Assembly: GCA_002270565.1 (NCBI GenBank)
Contig: NQMI01000006.1
Coordinates: 95,659-159,658, forward strand
Reading direction: 5' to 3'
Source: Stenocarpella maydis
Taxonomy: Eukaryota; Ascomycota; Sordariomycetes; Diaporthales; Diaporthaceae
Length of the DNA stretch: 64,000 bases
The notes beneath the pieces are model-generated. The model had not been told where the DNA came from and ran no database searches. It saw nothing but the letters and a program-made list of their open reading frames with translations. Positions 48,975-60,625 of the stretch are shown here, one piece after another. Made by a program: the position numbers and the translations under genes. Position 1 is the stretch's first letter. Every line of letters starts with the position of its first letter.

Positions 48975-49677
48975 ATCATTAATAGCCTCGTGATCAGCTA
49001 TTATCAGATAGAGAAGATTCCCCATCCCATAGCCCAGGTACACCTTCAGCTTCCAGTGCATTCGCTCAATAGAGGAGGTCATATGCAAGCTGAAGTTAAG
49101 GGTTTTGCAGATCTAATGGGCTACCCATTTGGTAATAATCTCCTCAGCCTTATTAATATACTATATCTTGAGGTACTAGATGATTGCTATCTGATCTGAA
49201 ANGGGTAATAGGGGTTGGGTGGTGTAAGGTGCATTAGTTAACAACATATGTAGCCCTATAGCCCCTTAAGGAGGCACTCAAAATTAGTACTCGAGGTTGT
49301 TAAATTCAAGGGCCCCCGGCACTAGCGCTTTTACGTTAGCAGAATGCGGCTGCCCTATTGGCTGCAGCGTTGCTGGCGGCAACCGGCCGGGTGCTTAGTC
49401 ACTAGCGTTATGTTTGCCATCTGTTTTCTTATGTGCGAATATCCGCATTCATCATTAATAGCCTCGTGATCAGCTATTATCAGATAGAGAAGATTCCCCA
49501 TCCCATAGCCCAGGTACACCTTCAGCTTCCAGTGCATTCGCTCAATAGAGGAGGTCATATGCAAGCTGAAGTTAAGGGTTTTGCAGATCTAATGGGCTAC
49601 CCATTTGGTAATAATCTCCTCAGCCTTATTAATATACTATATCTTGAGGTACTAGATGATTGCTATCTGATCTGAAA
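48727..49677. repeat. Exact 475-bp direct repeat around a single N (probable assembly artefact)
   Basis: 48727-49201 and 49203-49677 read the same base for base where compared, including identical open frames at an offset of 476. The only base between them is the ambiguous N at 49202. Overlapping contig ends joined without merging would give exactly this. If so, the outer MULE is 476 bp shorter than listed. Confidence 0.85.
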
Positions 49678-51282
49678 AGACCTCTTGAAGCCGTTACCAA
49701 GCCGTATTATAGATCTTGCGATCTATAGAGTACTCTATAAACTTGAGGAGGTCAAAGAGGGCTGTTCAAGTGTATAGCACCTCATTAGGTACCCGTGAGG
49801 GTACCGTGGCCTTCCCTCTTGCTGGTGCTATAAGGGAAGCGAGATCCTCATCCTCCTTATTAAGATCTTCAGCCTTAGCAACCTCTATGGTATTTTCCTC
49901 CGGGCCTCCCATTGCTGGTGCCTTGGGGCCTCCCGTTGCCAGCCCTATAGCTCCCGGCTTATACCACTTCTTCTTGATGTTAAGGACAATGTTCATGTTG
50001 ATATGAAAGATATACAGCTAATGGCATGCCCTAGGGAATTCATGCTTGAGGGCGTTAATCAGAGTGTTATTATAGTTAGTAATAAAGAGCCTCAGAGGCT
50101 TGATTTGGTACTTGCGGAGAAGACTATAAAGCTGCTTAAGAAGCTACTAGAAGCCAGGTTCTCTCTCATTATTAATGACCCCTTGGAATAGTGGTAATAT
50201 CCTCTTCATATGGGTTACTACCGTGCCTTAAAAGAAGGGCATCTTCTTACTATTAGTCGAATAGGTATAGTTAAGCAAGAGATTGCACGTAAAGCGTGGC
50301 TCTTGAACCCACACCAGCTGCTGCTTCTCGTACTAGAAGATGCCCGTAATACTTCCCTCCTTATTAGTAGCCTAATGGTACCAGCAGCCCTCCTTCTCAA
50401 GCCAGTCCATTGCTGCTTGGGTAGGTATATAGATGCCCTGCTGCTACTTACGGAAGTCTGTAAGCCAGTTCTTTATAGTGTTTAGCCCCAGTAGTACACT
50501 CAGGTACTCTCAGCGTAGAGCTGCTGTAAGTCTTACAGGCTTCATAAGGGCTGGGTCTACAGCCGTGCGGGTGAGGAAGTTGTGATAGTCTTTTGATAGC
50601 TTCACCCAGCCTTGCTGGGCTTCAGGTACCTCCTGAGGGCTGTGATGAGTATGCATACCCTTCTGGATCACAAGGGTCTACTTGCTAGCTATCGCACGGG
50701 TTGTATAAGTGAGGGCTTGCCACCTGCAGCCTGCTTTGATTGTTGAGGCGTTATTTGTTATTGTAGTCAAGGGTTATAGGGCACCTCTACTACAGACTAA
50801 TACCGCGCATTTAGCGTCTGCTTTTTATAAAGTCATAAGGAATCCAGCAGATTTTATAGCTTTATCTAAATCAGCCTTAAGGTCCTTATAGATATTATAT
50901 TTACCCTGAAAAAGTTTAAGGTAGTCAGGAGGGTTGGAAAGTGCTAGCTAATAATGATTTATAGTAGTAATATTGGTGTTCCAGTTGGCACAGTCAGCTT
51001 GTTACTGCGCCTTAAGACCTAAATAATTAGGTACCTGCACTATCACTATAACGCCAAAAATTCAATATCTGATCGATTAGATCTTCTTTTTAATGCAAAA
51101 ACGATTGATTCCAATGAGAATTTAATTGCTATAGTGAAGCATTGATTGAGGGTTGTTATTTGTAAGTTGGTGGTGATGGGGGTATTATAGTGCGTTGGGT
51201 GCTGCAGCTATAAAAACACCAAGGGGTGTGGGGCGATGATGTTAAATGAAGTGATCTGATTGGCTGCAGCTAATCACGTGAT

Positions 51283-51330
51283 TATGTATGGATGTACCAT
51301 CCGTTTTTGTGGATGCGAATATCTGCGTTC
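51283..51330 (-). repeat. Right terminal inverted repeat of the outer MULE
   Basis: Partner of 44719-44766; followed directly by the target duplication TTTATTGG. Confidence 0.88.
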
Positions 51331-51338
51331 TTTATTGG
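51331..51338. repeat. Right target-site duplication of the outer MULE
   Basis: TTTATTGG, identical to 44711-44718. Confidence 0.85.
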
Positions 51339-51838
51339 CGAATGATAGATGGTCATGGTGGATGAGCCCGGATTTCTCCCATGTTGAAGCTTGGCATAAG
51401 TTTTTCACAGGATTCAACAACGACGACAAAGGCTAATAAGAGCTCTTGAAATGAGCCCTTCGAAAAGAATTTGAACTCTCATTTCTGCACACATTTTTCT
51501 CAAACCATCTGGAGGCTATAAATACTGTGTGATGACACGTAAGGTACCTGGACCAATATTGATAGTTAGCGAATTCTGTAATGCCACTTATAAGATTTAT
51601 GATAGTCATGTGAGAGGGATATATTATAGAGGGTGTATGTATAGAGTTTAAATTAGAGGTATTAGTAAGTCTTGAACTAGGAACTAGGGTTGTTTGGGTG
51701 GGAGAGGAGGGCCGAATCAGGGGAGAGGGGGGGACGAAAGTGGGCCGCCCACGTTATACCAGTAACTAACAGAGGAAAGAGGTGGAACAATCAATTCAAC
51801 TTCCTTTTCCCTGCCATGTCAGGGAGCTTAAACTCTAC
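51339..51838. other. Spacer between MULE and MFS gene
   Basis: Moderately AT-rich, no gene seen. It serves as the 3' region of the transporter gene. Confidence 0.5.
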
Positions 51839-53365
51839 TTAAATTTTGACGGCCACGTGTGGCCCCACCTTGAGCATTCTCGAGATGACCAGCAAGGCAG
51901 AACCACCAGCCAGGGTAACTGCAGCCCATACCCAGCTCGCATTATAAGAATCGAATGCTCGCTGCTCAACACCGCTGATTGGGCTACCTATCAGCAGTCC
52001 AAAGGACATGATCGAAAAGGCCATGCCAAATCGTGTGCCCATCACACTCATATCGGCAGTCAGGCGCACAAATATCGTCGGCTGGAGGGCAAAGAACGTG
52101 CCCGTGAAGAAGCCATACACGACTGCCACCACAAACACGCCCGCGACGCTCCTAACACCAATGAATCCCACACTGGTCACGGCCAAGATGCCCGTCGTTA
52201 CTATGATCATGTTCATCGGGCCCATTATTCCGGCCAGGTGGATATTCGGGAGGATACGGCCGAGGATGGACGACAGGTTCATGACGGGCAGCACGTAGAA
52301 TAGCAGGTCCTCGGAGGCGATACCCGCCTCGACCGCGAAACTCTGGATGTAGAAGAAGGGCGTGTAGAGGCCGAGGAACACGGTGAAGTATGCAAGGACC
52401 AGCCATACATAGGGCCAGTCGGTGAGGGACGCACGGTGGACAAGGGCCCTTCGTCTGGCCGACGCTCCTGGGCCGCGCAACACGATGTTGCAGATCACCA
52501 GCGTGACAACGGCGATGAGGCCCACCACGCGGACCGTCCAGGCGTAGCCGAGACTTGGGAGCAGAGTCTTGACCACGATTGGGAAGACAACACTGTAATT
52601 CCACACCCCGAGTTAGTATGTTCGTACCCTATGTATGCCATGCGCAATCTTTGTGGAGGGGCGAGGCTACGGTGGGGAGGATCCTTGAGCAAAAGTACAG
52701 TACTGACCCGCCAGCGCCGCTCCCGCAAGCAGCGATCCCGTTCGCGATGGGCAGCTTCGTGTCAAACCAGTACGCCGTGATCGCGACCGACATGATGGAA
52801 AGGCAGCCGCAGCCGGCGCCGACACAGAACCCCTCCGCGAGGAGGAGCTGCCAGAACTCAGTGCAGATGCTCTGCATCAGGGTGCCGAAGACGACGAGCA
52901 GCGACCCCGTGCCCAGCAGGTACCGGTAGTGCCCTGCATCGTAGATTGGGCCCGTTACGAAGCCGAGGAAGACGAGAAGGAAACTCTGAACGGACCCGAT
53001 GGTTGAGATCTCAAAGGCGGTGTAGGTCTTCAGGAGGCTTGTCTCGTAGTATGTCTGGAAGGTGCCGTAGCTGGAGAGTAGGCCTGGTCCAAATCACTTG
53101 GTCAGACCTTGAACCATTGACTTGAGGGAGTTCGAGCACGTTGGATGTTTCAAGTGCACTCACCCCATGTGTTGAAATACAAGAAGAAGGCTCCCACAAC
53201 TTGCAGCCACGCCTGCAACCCGCCATTGGGTATTGTGCGCGCTGGCTTGGCTTCAACCCATGAGGACCTCGTCTCTGTAATGTCGTATGGCTTCTCCTTC
53301 TCTATGGCATCATTACCCGTCGTCGACACCACAATCTCTATATCTTGCTCCGCTGAGAAAGCCAT
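51839..53365 (-). CDS. MFS transporter, monocarboxylate-transporter-like
   Basis: Three exons (53365-53164, 53083-52708, 52592-51839) with 80- and 115-nt introns give 443 residues. The N-terminal cytoplasmic part (MAFSAEQDIEIVVSTTG to RTIPNGGLQAW) leads into helix 1, with the DGGxxAW-type motif of the fungal MCT-like group in the form NGGLQAWLQVVGAFFLYFNTWG. The first splice yields SSYGTFQTYYE, a hallmark of this group. The second joins GSGAGG to VVFPIVVKTLLPSLGYAW. About twelve hydrophobic segments are present. Such proteins move small organic acids or secondary metabolites across the plasma membrane. Placed at the edge of the isonitrile-type cluster, it is a plausible exporter (inference). 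Coding joins keep the frame throughout. Confidence 0.88.
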
Positions 53366-55407
53366 GATGGAGGTCTGTGTACACGAGCGACCGGGTTCGC
53401 GGATGGCTAGCTCGAAGTTCACGAGACCAGATATCCGGGGTTGTCGAGAGGAATCAACTGGGGGTGAGTCCCCAGAAACGATGCTCAGAGATCAGACCGT
53501 GGTACACCCGAGTGTAGACTCGCTCCCGAGGTCGTCTACAAGTGTAAAATGTGGCAAGGGGGTGAGGGGGATTTCGGACCACCCAAAGTATGCAAAGCCT
53601 GCACTTGCATAGACGCATAGATGCAGGCATGCATACCTAGTCGTTGACATTCAGCAATGCTACGGTAATATCGTACCAGAAAAGAAAATATTTTATCTAC
53701 CTGTCAGTTGTTATCACAGTCAACTATTATTTCCTTGGCCACTCAGGCTTTTTGTCTGCAGTTCTGCTCCCGGAACGGGGAGGACCAGGGATCCACATTG
53801 ACAATCTGGGTATATTCACCGGGCTCTGGCGGGATTATTACGCGTCATACCACACCACAGGCTCGTCCTCTTTGGGGAAGGAGGTAGTAGCGACAGTCGG
53901 GATTGTCTGTTTTTCTTTCTTTTCTCGTCCGCTCCCGCGCCGTGTAGCAGCGGTTAGTAGACGAGGGAAATGCCCCCACAGCCCTATCGGTCCGCAGCAG
54001 CTTGGCAGGACGACGTCCGCCACGCTAGGCAAGGTTTACGGAGTATTTATAACCCCAGCCGGCATGATGTCTATCGTCTCCAAAATAGGAAAATGCTACA
54101 AAGTATCTATGCTTGAGGCGAGGCCCCCTTTTCCCTTGGTACATGCATGGGCTTCATAGAGTGGACAAGAATACGTCTGACTGCGGCTCGTTGCCAGGTC
54201 CCAGCACTTGGGCTGTGCCTAAGTAGGTGCCACGTAGAAGTATGTACCCGCAACACGGTAGTGTAAGGCTTGCAGAACTAGTTCGTACACTACACGTAGG
54301 GTTCGAGATCCCTGCATACAACTAGATCCCGCCCACGTCCTCCCGCGTCGCCGCCTAAGCGGGTGCTAAGTTAATGTTGTTCCAGGCCCGGAATTCAGCC
54401 CTGAATAATGATTATCCAGAAATTCCACAACCCTGTCCCTGTCTCTCGGCACCCAAGTCCGATCGGGCGGGTCCACATAATGTCCACTGGGAATGTGGAG
54501 ACGATCTGGTTGGTACTAGCTGAGGTACGCGGGCAGCGTGTACACTAGGTGAAGCAAGCAATGATTTCCAATGCTTACTATTGAACGATGATAGCACGAT
54601 CTCGTAGACCGATATGCAGCCATCTGATGACTATTCTCCCTTGCCGCCTTGGTCCCCGCAATTCTTGTTACAAAGAGCCCCGTGGCGGATGTACCATGCA
54701 TGGGCGCATTCCAGGTTTTCAACTTCATCAGAACAAGCAATGTCACCCGGTGAGCCCGGTGGCCATGGACCTCTGCCTGGAAATAGCACCGGCCCAGAGT
54801 GTAAGGTTCACAAGCGAGTTTACGCCAGCCGCTTTACATGTTGTGCGAACCATTGAAATGTTTGGCGCAATGTAAACATGGCTCAGCCATTCAATGACTC
54901 AAGCAGCTCGCCAGCCGGTCTATAACTTATCCTGAAAGACCGAGTTGCCGGCGTGCCGTTTAACTTGTGCCATTTCCGCTGGCTCTTGAATCATGGTACG
55001 TTGCTTGGCTACTGTAGTCTTTGATATAAGCCGCAGCGCACCGAAGTGCACAGAGTGGGATTCTCTGTTTCATGGAAAAGGAGATATCCTAATTCTGACG
55101 CCTGCGAGCAAGGCCAAGGCGGACTCGGCCTCTTCGCGGGACCATCTTCTCACGCTTACACGTACTGCGACAACAGATCTGCTAAGCCGACCAGCCGAGT
55201 GGCCTGCGGCAAGTCCCGTCCAAGTTATCCCCGCCCTGACAGGCCACTTCACCACCTCTGCCGCCTAAGTATTTCCGTTGAGCCATTGTGGCATTTCAGC
55301 GTATCTTGGGTATGCCGCGCCAGACATCTTCACGCAAGACGACTGACTTGTGGGTAACCGAATGCAAAATAGGGTAGCAACAACAATATATCATCCAATT
55401 CCGTAAA
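53366..55407. other. Intergenic region with a tRNA-like relic
   Basis: Two kb between the MFS gene (5' side) and the 3' end of the FAD monooxygenase. An open frame at 53644-54159 has no coding features. A tRNA-like sequence lies at 54240-54319 (see findings). Confidence 0.5.
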
Positions 55408-57176
55408 CTATACAAATAAAGTGCCAAGGTACTTTTTCCAGCCATCTCCTTGCCCCACGTAGCCGATATACATGTCCGGTCGGATAACGGCCGTGAATGA
55501 CTCGTCAGCCCCGATCAGCTCCGACTTGAAGGTCTCCCGGGACGACTGCGTGGCTCCATCGAAGCTCGCGGGGAGCAAGGCCAGGGCCCGGGTTATGTCC
55601 CTTAAGTTGGATGTACTTCCCTCTTCAAGCTGTACTCCGATCGAGAGAACAAGGTACTTGCCGTATTCAACGATAGAGTACAGCCGAACGGCCCCTAGTG
55701 AGGTACCATTCACGGGTGTAAGCTCGAGGTCGGGGCATCGCTTTCCAGCAACCCAGAGCCCCCTGCTGGAATTGTGGATAAGCTCTGACCCAACTTCGTC
55801 ATAGGAGACACCCATGCCTAGCGGAACTTTATTAGCACGATTTTGCACATGGATTATAGATGGCTCGGGCACGACATACCGGTGATATAGCCTGCATTCT
55901 TCTCGATCGTTGAAACATACTTTGTGGCAGTTTGCACAGTATCCCGGACGAGGGCGGCTGCAACGTCAACGACGTTTTGAGCAACTGTCCTCCTCTCAGT
56001 GTCGTAGCTGCGAATGAGCTTAAGCGCACCGTCCGGGGTCAATCCCTGGTTCTTGACAGCGGTAGCGACACGCCAACCGAGGGCAAATGCGTCCGCGATA
56101 CCCGTGTTCAGGCCCTGGCCCCCGTTGACCGAGTGCACATGTGCGGCATCTCCAGCGAGCAATATGCGTCCCTTGCCGTCTCGCGTGACAAATGTGCCGG
56201 CGACCCGTTCCTTGACTATTTCGAGCACCCTCGTCAAAAATCGGATGTCCGAGGTAGGGGACCAGGTCTAGAACGACTCACCATCGAATGTGCTGAACCA
56301 CTCCGTCTTCTTGAACTCCACCTTGTGGGGTGCGAGATGTTCACGGATGCTGTTCTCCGCCCGCTGCTGGTTGACTTCTCCCTCGAGGAGGACGTAGAAC
56401 CGAGCCATGCCACGCTCCCTGGGGATCCATGAGACACGCGCCTGGCCGTTGAGCTCAAAGGTCACGATCTCTGGGGACACGGGGAAGTCTGTCTCAATGA
56501 ACGTATCCAGGACCGCCCACAACATCTCGGGCTTCGTGCCGGTGAAGCTGATGCCCAGGGCATTGCGGATGGTCGATCGGGCCCCATCCGCAGCAACAGC
56601 GTATTTTGCGTGGATCTTGCGGCCGAGACTGGTTGTCGCGGAGACACCGTCATCAGACTCCTGGATGCCAGTGACATTCTCGGTGTAGTGGACGCTCGTA
56701 CCGACCTCTCTGAGCCGGTCTGTCAAGACCTTCTCGATAACAGGCTGGCCAATCATGAGGAAGTTCTTGTGAAGACAGTGCTCTAGGCTCACCCACCACT
56801 TGTTCTGGCGAGACTTCCACTCTCCGTCGCCAAACGTTGAGCTTGCTGTGATGTATCAGAATGAGTCACTTATTTTATGAACTCAAGACCTACTGTTGCA
56901 TTTCAAGCCTCCGGGTAGAAGCTCGTCCAGTATGCCAACCACCTCGAAATATTGCTGTGTCCGAGCGTTGAGGGCGTCTGCCCTCCCCAAATCCAGCGGT
57001 CCCGACTTTGCGTCTGAGACAAACTGTTAGCCACGTTGCATATGTGAGGAGAGGGTAAAATAAGTAAATGACTGACCAATAATGCTCACAGTGAGACCGA
57101 GGCGGCGGGCCAAAAGCGCTGATAGAAGACCAGTTGGACCGCCACCAACGACAACAAAATCAACGTATTCTTCCAT
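55408..57176 (-). CDS. FAD-dependent aromatic-ring monooxygenase (PheA/TfdB family)
   Basis: Five exons (57176-57077, 57013-56894, 56845-56282, 56215-55880, 55826-55408) with introns of 48-66 nt give 512 residues. Residues 8-16 hold the FAD GxGxxG motif (VVVGGGPTGLL). The NAD(P)H/FAD DG motif is ADGARSTIRNALG. The second FAD motif GDAAHVHSVNGGQGLNTGIADAFALGWRVA starts near residue 283. A thioredoxin-like C-terminal domain (WVAGKRCPDLELTP...YGKYLVLSIG) is complete. Family members hydroxylate phenolic rings using O2 and NAD(P)H. The gene diverges from the isocyanide synthase-dioxygenase, so a tailoring role on an aromatic isonitrile is a reasonable inference. Upstream frame extends to 57245 but without an ATG; the Met at 57176 directly precedes the Rossmann strand. 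Confidence 0.9.
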
Positions 57177-58515
57177 CGCAGATGTTGCAAGATTTGCAAC
57201 CGTTGTGGTATAGGAGATATCCTCTAAGAAAAAGAAAAAGCCCACGTGCTGAGGCTGTTAGAATTATTGGATTTGGGACTCAGTGTAAAGTGCGGCTTGA
57301 ATGATGATGTCCTGAAGTCCCCAATCTACGCTGTACCATGTGGTTTAAGTGTCGATACTCGAATGACGGGACTATGCTCGCGATTCAATGCTTGGTCACC
57401 TTCGGAGGACGCCGGCAGTTGCTTGAAAACAGCAATAACCAAGAAAAGAAAAGGAAAAAATAGGCACAGGGGCTGTTCCTGCCTTAGTAGACACCTCAAG
57501 GGGATGAGGCGATGTTTGTCCACAATGTTATTTTCAGCAATCGTTGAAGCTGCAAGGAGTCGTATGAAGCAGCGTCCGTCTGCATATCGGCCCTGGAGCC
57601 TGGAGACGGGCAGCTTGTCTACCTGATAATCGTAGGATTGAAACCCAGATTATTCGCAATAATGTTTTCCCTGTAGTTGCTAGTTACATGACTGTGGTAT
57701 CACCTCGGTTACTCCGCGCCAAGGTGGTTCGGTTTGGCCGCCGAAGGTGATACGACGTGGACCAGGGGGTTAAATACTCAGCCACGCACGACCCCGGTGC
57801 GACTTTGAGTCGTAGAGACCAAAATTCATCCCTGCTTGTGTGTGTGGGTCAGGGACTATATGCGGCATCTGCAGGTCCTTGAACCCCGTACGTCGTAGTT
57901 GCAATACATAGGTATCCAGAGCAAGAGGTATTTTCCGCGCTGCAAGGCCGAGTCGATTCCCCGTCAGAGTTGACGCGTTCATCATGCTTTGATGGGGATC
58001 GCAACATGGGCAGCACAGTGATGGTGTGGAACGCGGTCGCCGATTGGAACTGGGTGGGTGGGAACTTCTTTGTTTGTGATCCACGACCGGCCGGAAGCCA
58101 CGCCGGCGCCACTGGTGCATAGCAAGTGAGTCCAAGACCAAGCTGGGAACTCTTTCCTGCTTTCTGATGGGGATATCCGTGGTCGGGGTCAGGAGGAATG
58201 ATGATATCGGCTAATGCCACTCGTCCCGAGGTCAAATCTAGTATCCCCATTAGTGAAGATCTACCAAAAGTATGGTCGCCTGAGCATCCATGGCCTCGGA
58301 ATGAGGTGTCGTTCGAGATTGCATATATGGTTAATCCCCCTTCACAGTATTCCCATCACACCCTTCCATTCACTGCACCTTACTTTACCCGACCATCATC
58401 CACGCTTCCCCATCTGGCAGCTCTGTCCGAGTTTTTGCTTTGTAGCCTTTCTCTTTGTCCTCCTCATACTGCTAAGTTTCTCTTCGGGGAACCGAGATAG
58501 TAACCGAATTGCGCC
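57177..58515. promoter_or_regulatory. Shared divergent promoter region of the monooxygenase and the isocyanide synthase
   Basis: A 1.34-kb region with no gene I can support between two outward-facing cluster genes. It contains the inverted repeat listed at 57697-57753. A pyrimidine-rich stretch lies just before the isocyanide synthase start (58440-58500), as in many fungal leaders. Confidence 0.6.
57697..57753. promoter_or_regulatory. Inverted repeat GTATCACCT(C)GG ... CCGAAGGTGATAC in the divergent promoter
   Basis: Left arm 57697-57708 (GTATCACCTCGG) and right arm 57741-57753 (CCGAAGGTGATAC) are reverse complements apart from one extra base, separated by 32 bases. The inner ends carry CGG and CCG, the half-sites favoured by Zn2Cys6 regulators. 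Its position between the two divergent genes suits a common operator. Function is inferred. Confidence 0.4.
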
Positions 58516-60625
58516 ATGCCTTCTGCCGTCCTAGTTAACCTGTCTATGCCAGCGTCGCCAACCGGCAAGATGACGCCGCCGCTCCCACTCAAGCCTAAGA
58601 AGCTCGATGAGCAAGCCCTGGAGACGGCCTCCAAGGTCCTTGGGGTCATTTCTCGTTACCGTCTGAGCCACAGGCCTACCCCAAAATCTGACGAGGGCGA
58701 CTTGAAGTTCCTCGCCCAGATCTACAGCAAGGTCAGGGCGGGCCGGGTAATCAATATGTGCCTACCGGCCTTCCCTTTCAAGTCGCCCAACTCCACCACA
58801 AAGGTTCTTGGCCACCTCCCGGACAAGGCCGAGGAGGTTGCTCTTGCTCACCTCAACGGACTGTGTGATGCGATCAAGAATATCTACCCTCCTGGCGCTG
58901 AACTCACCATCATATCTGATGGGTTGGTGTATAACGGTATGTGAATTTGCGTCTTAAATCGCCTGGCGCAGATATGCTAATCTCTTACACTCAGATCTTC
59001 TCGGCGTTCCTGACAGAAATGTGTGGGCCTATGGCGAGTGCCTCCGTGCCATGAGTGCAGCAAAGGAGTTCAACAACATAAAATTCAACCGACTGAAGGA
59101 CTTGGTCCATGTCGATGTGCCGGAGATTGACGAGATCACATACGTGACCAACGCCACTAATTTCCGTCTGGCCCTGCTCAACTCGTTCGGCAAACGCGAT
59201 TACGACGTCGATCTGAAGATTGCTGACAACGAGGATACTTGTTTGACGTACAGGGGTTACCTGAAATTCCTTGAGACTGATTTGCAAACCATTTATCCCA
59301 TCACCGAGGGGCGTTCCAAAAAGAAGTACAAGAAGGGACTCGGCTACATTGCCAAACAGATGCTTTTCAGAGGCGATGTAAGCATGACATACTATACCCT
59401 CCAATACCAGTGACGTGCAACTGACAACAAATCAGGCCTTCGCGCGTGCAGTTAGGGAGACATTCTCTGATCACATCAGATTATCTATCCACCCATCAAC
59501 CGGGGAGTCAAAAATCTCCGTCAGCCCTTTGCCAACAGACACATTCTATACAACACCTTGGCACAGCACAGTAGCAATCAGGCTTGATGGAACTATCACC
59601 AGCGGAATGCGCTCTGATTTTGAGGCCGATCCTAAGTTGGAACTCGTCTACGAAGATGGCCGACCCAGCTACTTCCGCGAGAAGTCGGAGCTGCTGTCCT
59701 GGGCGGAAGACAAGGGGGGGATTATCTGCGAGCCCATCTACCCTGCTGGGATTATTATACGCCCAGCTCTTGGCTCCGGACGGTTGTCCATCCATGACGT
59801 TGACGCGGCCAAGGTCAGGGCTCTTTCGGAAATCAACTCCCCTATCGTGATGCGCGGCTTCTCCAAGACCACGGACAGGGACTTGTTCGTCGCAAAATCA
59901 AAGGAGCTGGGAGAGCCACTGCCGTGGAAATTTGGGCTCGTTCTGGAGGTAAAAGACCGTGGCACAGATACACGAGGGCTGAACAATGTCCTCTCCGCCG
60001 AGTGGATGCCGTTTCACTACGATGGACTGTTCAAGACCCAGAAGAGGACCAAGGAGGATGGGACAGAGGAACTTGTTTCTACCCCACCACAGTAAGTTCA
60101 CTTTGAAAGGACCTGCCCTGAGCAACTTGCTGACCGCCAACCTCTAGATTTCAATTCTTCACCGGCGTCACTAGGTCCCCCAAGGACACTGGCTACACGC
60201 TCTTCTCCAGCTCCACACTGGTCTTCAAGTACCTCCCTGAGGATCTAGACCTTGACTACCTGCGCAAGTTGACCTGGGGCGTGAGCACCTCGTCATTCGA
60301 CGCGACTAAGCTCCGCGGCCTGCCCCTGGTCATCGACCACCCCACCACAGGCAAGCCGTGCCTGCGGTACCATGAGCCGTGGCCGCAGTCCAGGACGGCG
60401 TTTGACCCCACCTACGTGACCATCGAGGACGAGAACGGACCAATCGAGAACAATGATGCCCTCTGTGCGGTGCTGGACGGTCTTCTGCACGACCGCCGGG
60501 TGGCGTACTGGCACTCTTGGGAGAAGGGAGACCTGCTCGTCTCGGATAACGTCTTGATGATGCACACGAGGAGTGATTTTACGGCCGGCTGTGACCGAGA
60601 GCTGTGGCGCATCCACTTTGATTGA
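58516..60625 (+). CDS. Fused isocyanide synthase (Dit1/PvcA domain) - TauD-type 2-oxoglutarate/Fe(II) dioxygenase
   Basis: Four exons (58516-58936, 58995-59377, 59436-60091, 60148-60625) with introns of 56-58 nt give 645 residues. The first half matches the Dit1/PvcA isocyanide synthase family: MCLPAFPFKSPNSTTKVLGHLPDKAEEVAL, then YPPGAELTIISDGLVYNDLLGVPD, and TNATNFRLALLNSFGK. Known members turn the amino group of an aromatic amino acid into an isonitrile with ribulose-5-phosphate. The second half is TauD-like, with the Fe(II) triad His462-X-Asp464 (FHYDG) and His626 (LMMHTR) plus Arg641 (ELWRIHF) for 2-oxoglutarate. In bacterial pathways (PvcA/PvcB) these are two separate proteins acting in turn. 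All splice joins keep frame and motifs. No signal peptide is visible. The amino-acid substrate cannot be read from sequence. Confidence 0.92.

Larger units (their letters stand above)
44719..51330 (-). mobile_element. Outer Mutator-like DNA transposon (MULE), RIP-degraded
   Basis: Terminal inverted repeats of 48 bp (44719-44766 and 51283-51330; 46 of 48 match) begin GAACGC(G/A)GATATTCGC. The 8 bases TTTATTGG lie directly outside both ends (44711-44718, 51331-51338), a target duplication of a size usual for MULEs. Transposase remnants read on the minus strand. A catalytic-core segment near 50010-49930 reads KHEFPRACH and then IFHINMNIVLNIKKKW, the pattern of the MULE transposase domain. A C-terminal SSIERMHWKLKVYLG segment lies at 49560-49520 and in the repeated copy at 49080-49040. 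It is interrupted at 45845-48974 by another MULE. The continuation is at 45836-44950, including LEENPLLSIYLLKKVTTTKGRP-like sequence. Stops and TA enrichment show RIP. Confidence 0.85.

Noticed and set aside
53644..54159. 171-residue open frame on the plus strand
   Set aside because: No motif, low-complexity mix, and overlapping open frames on the other strand; not coding-like.
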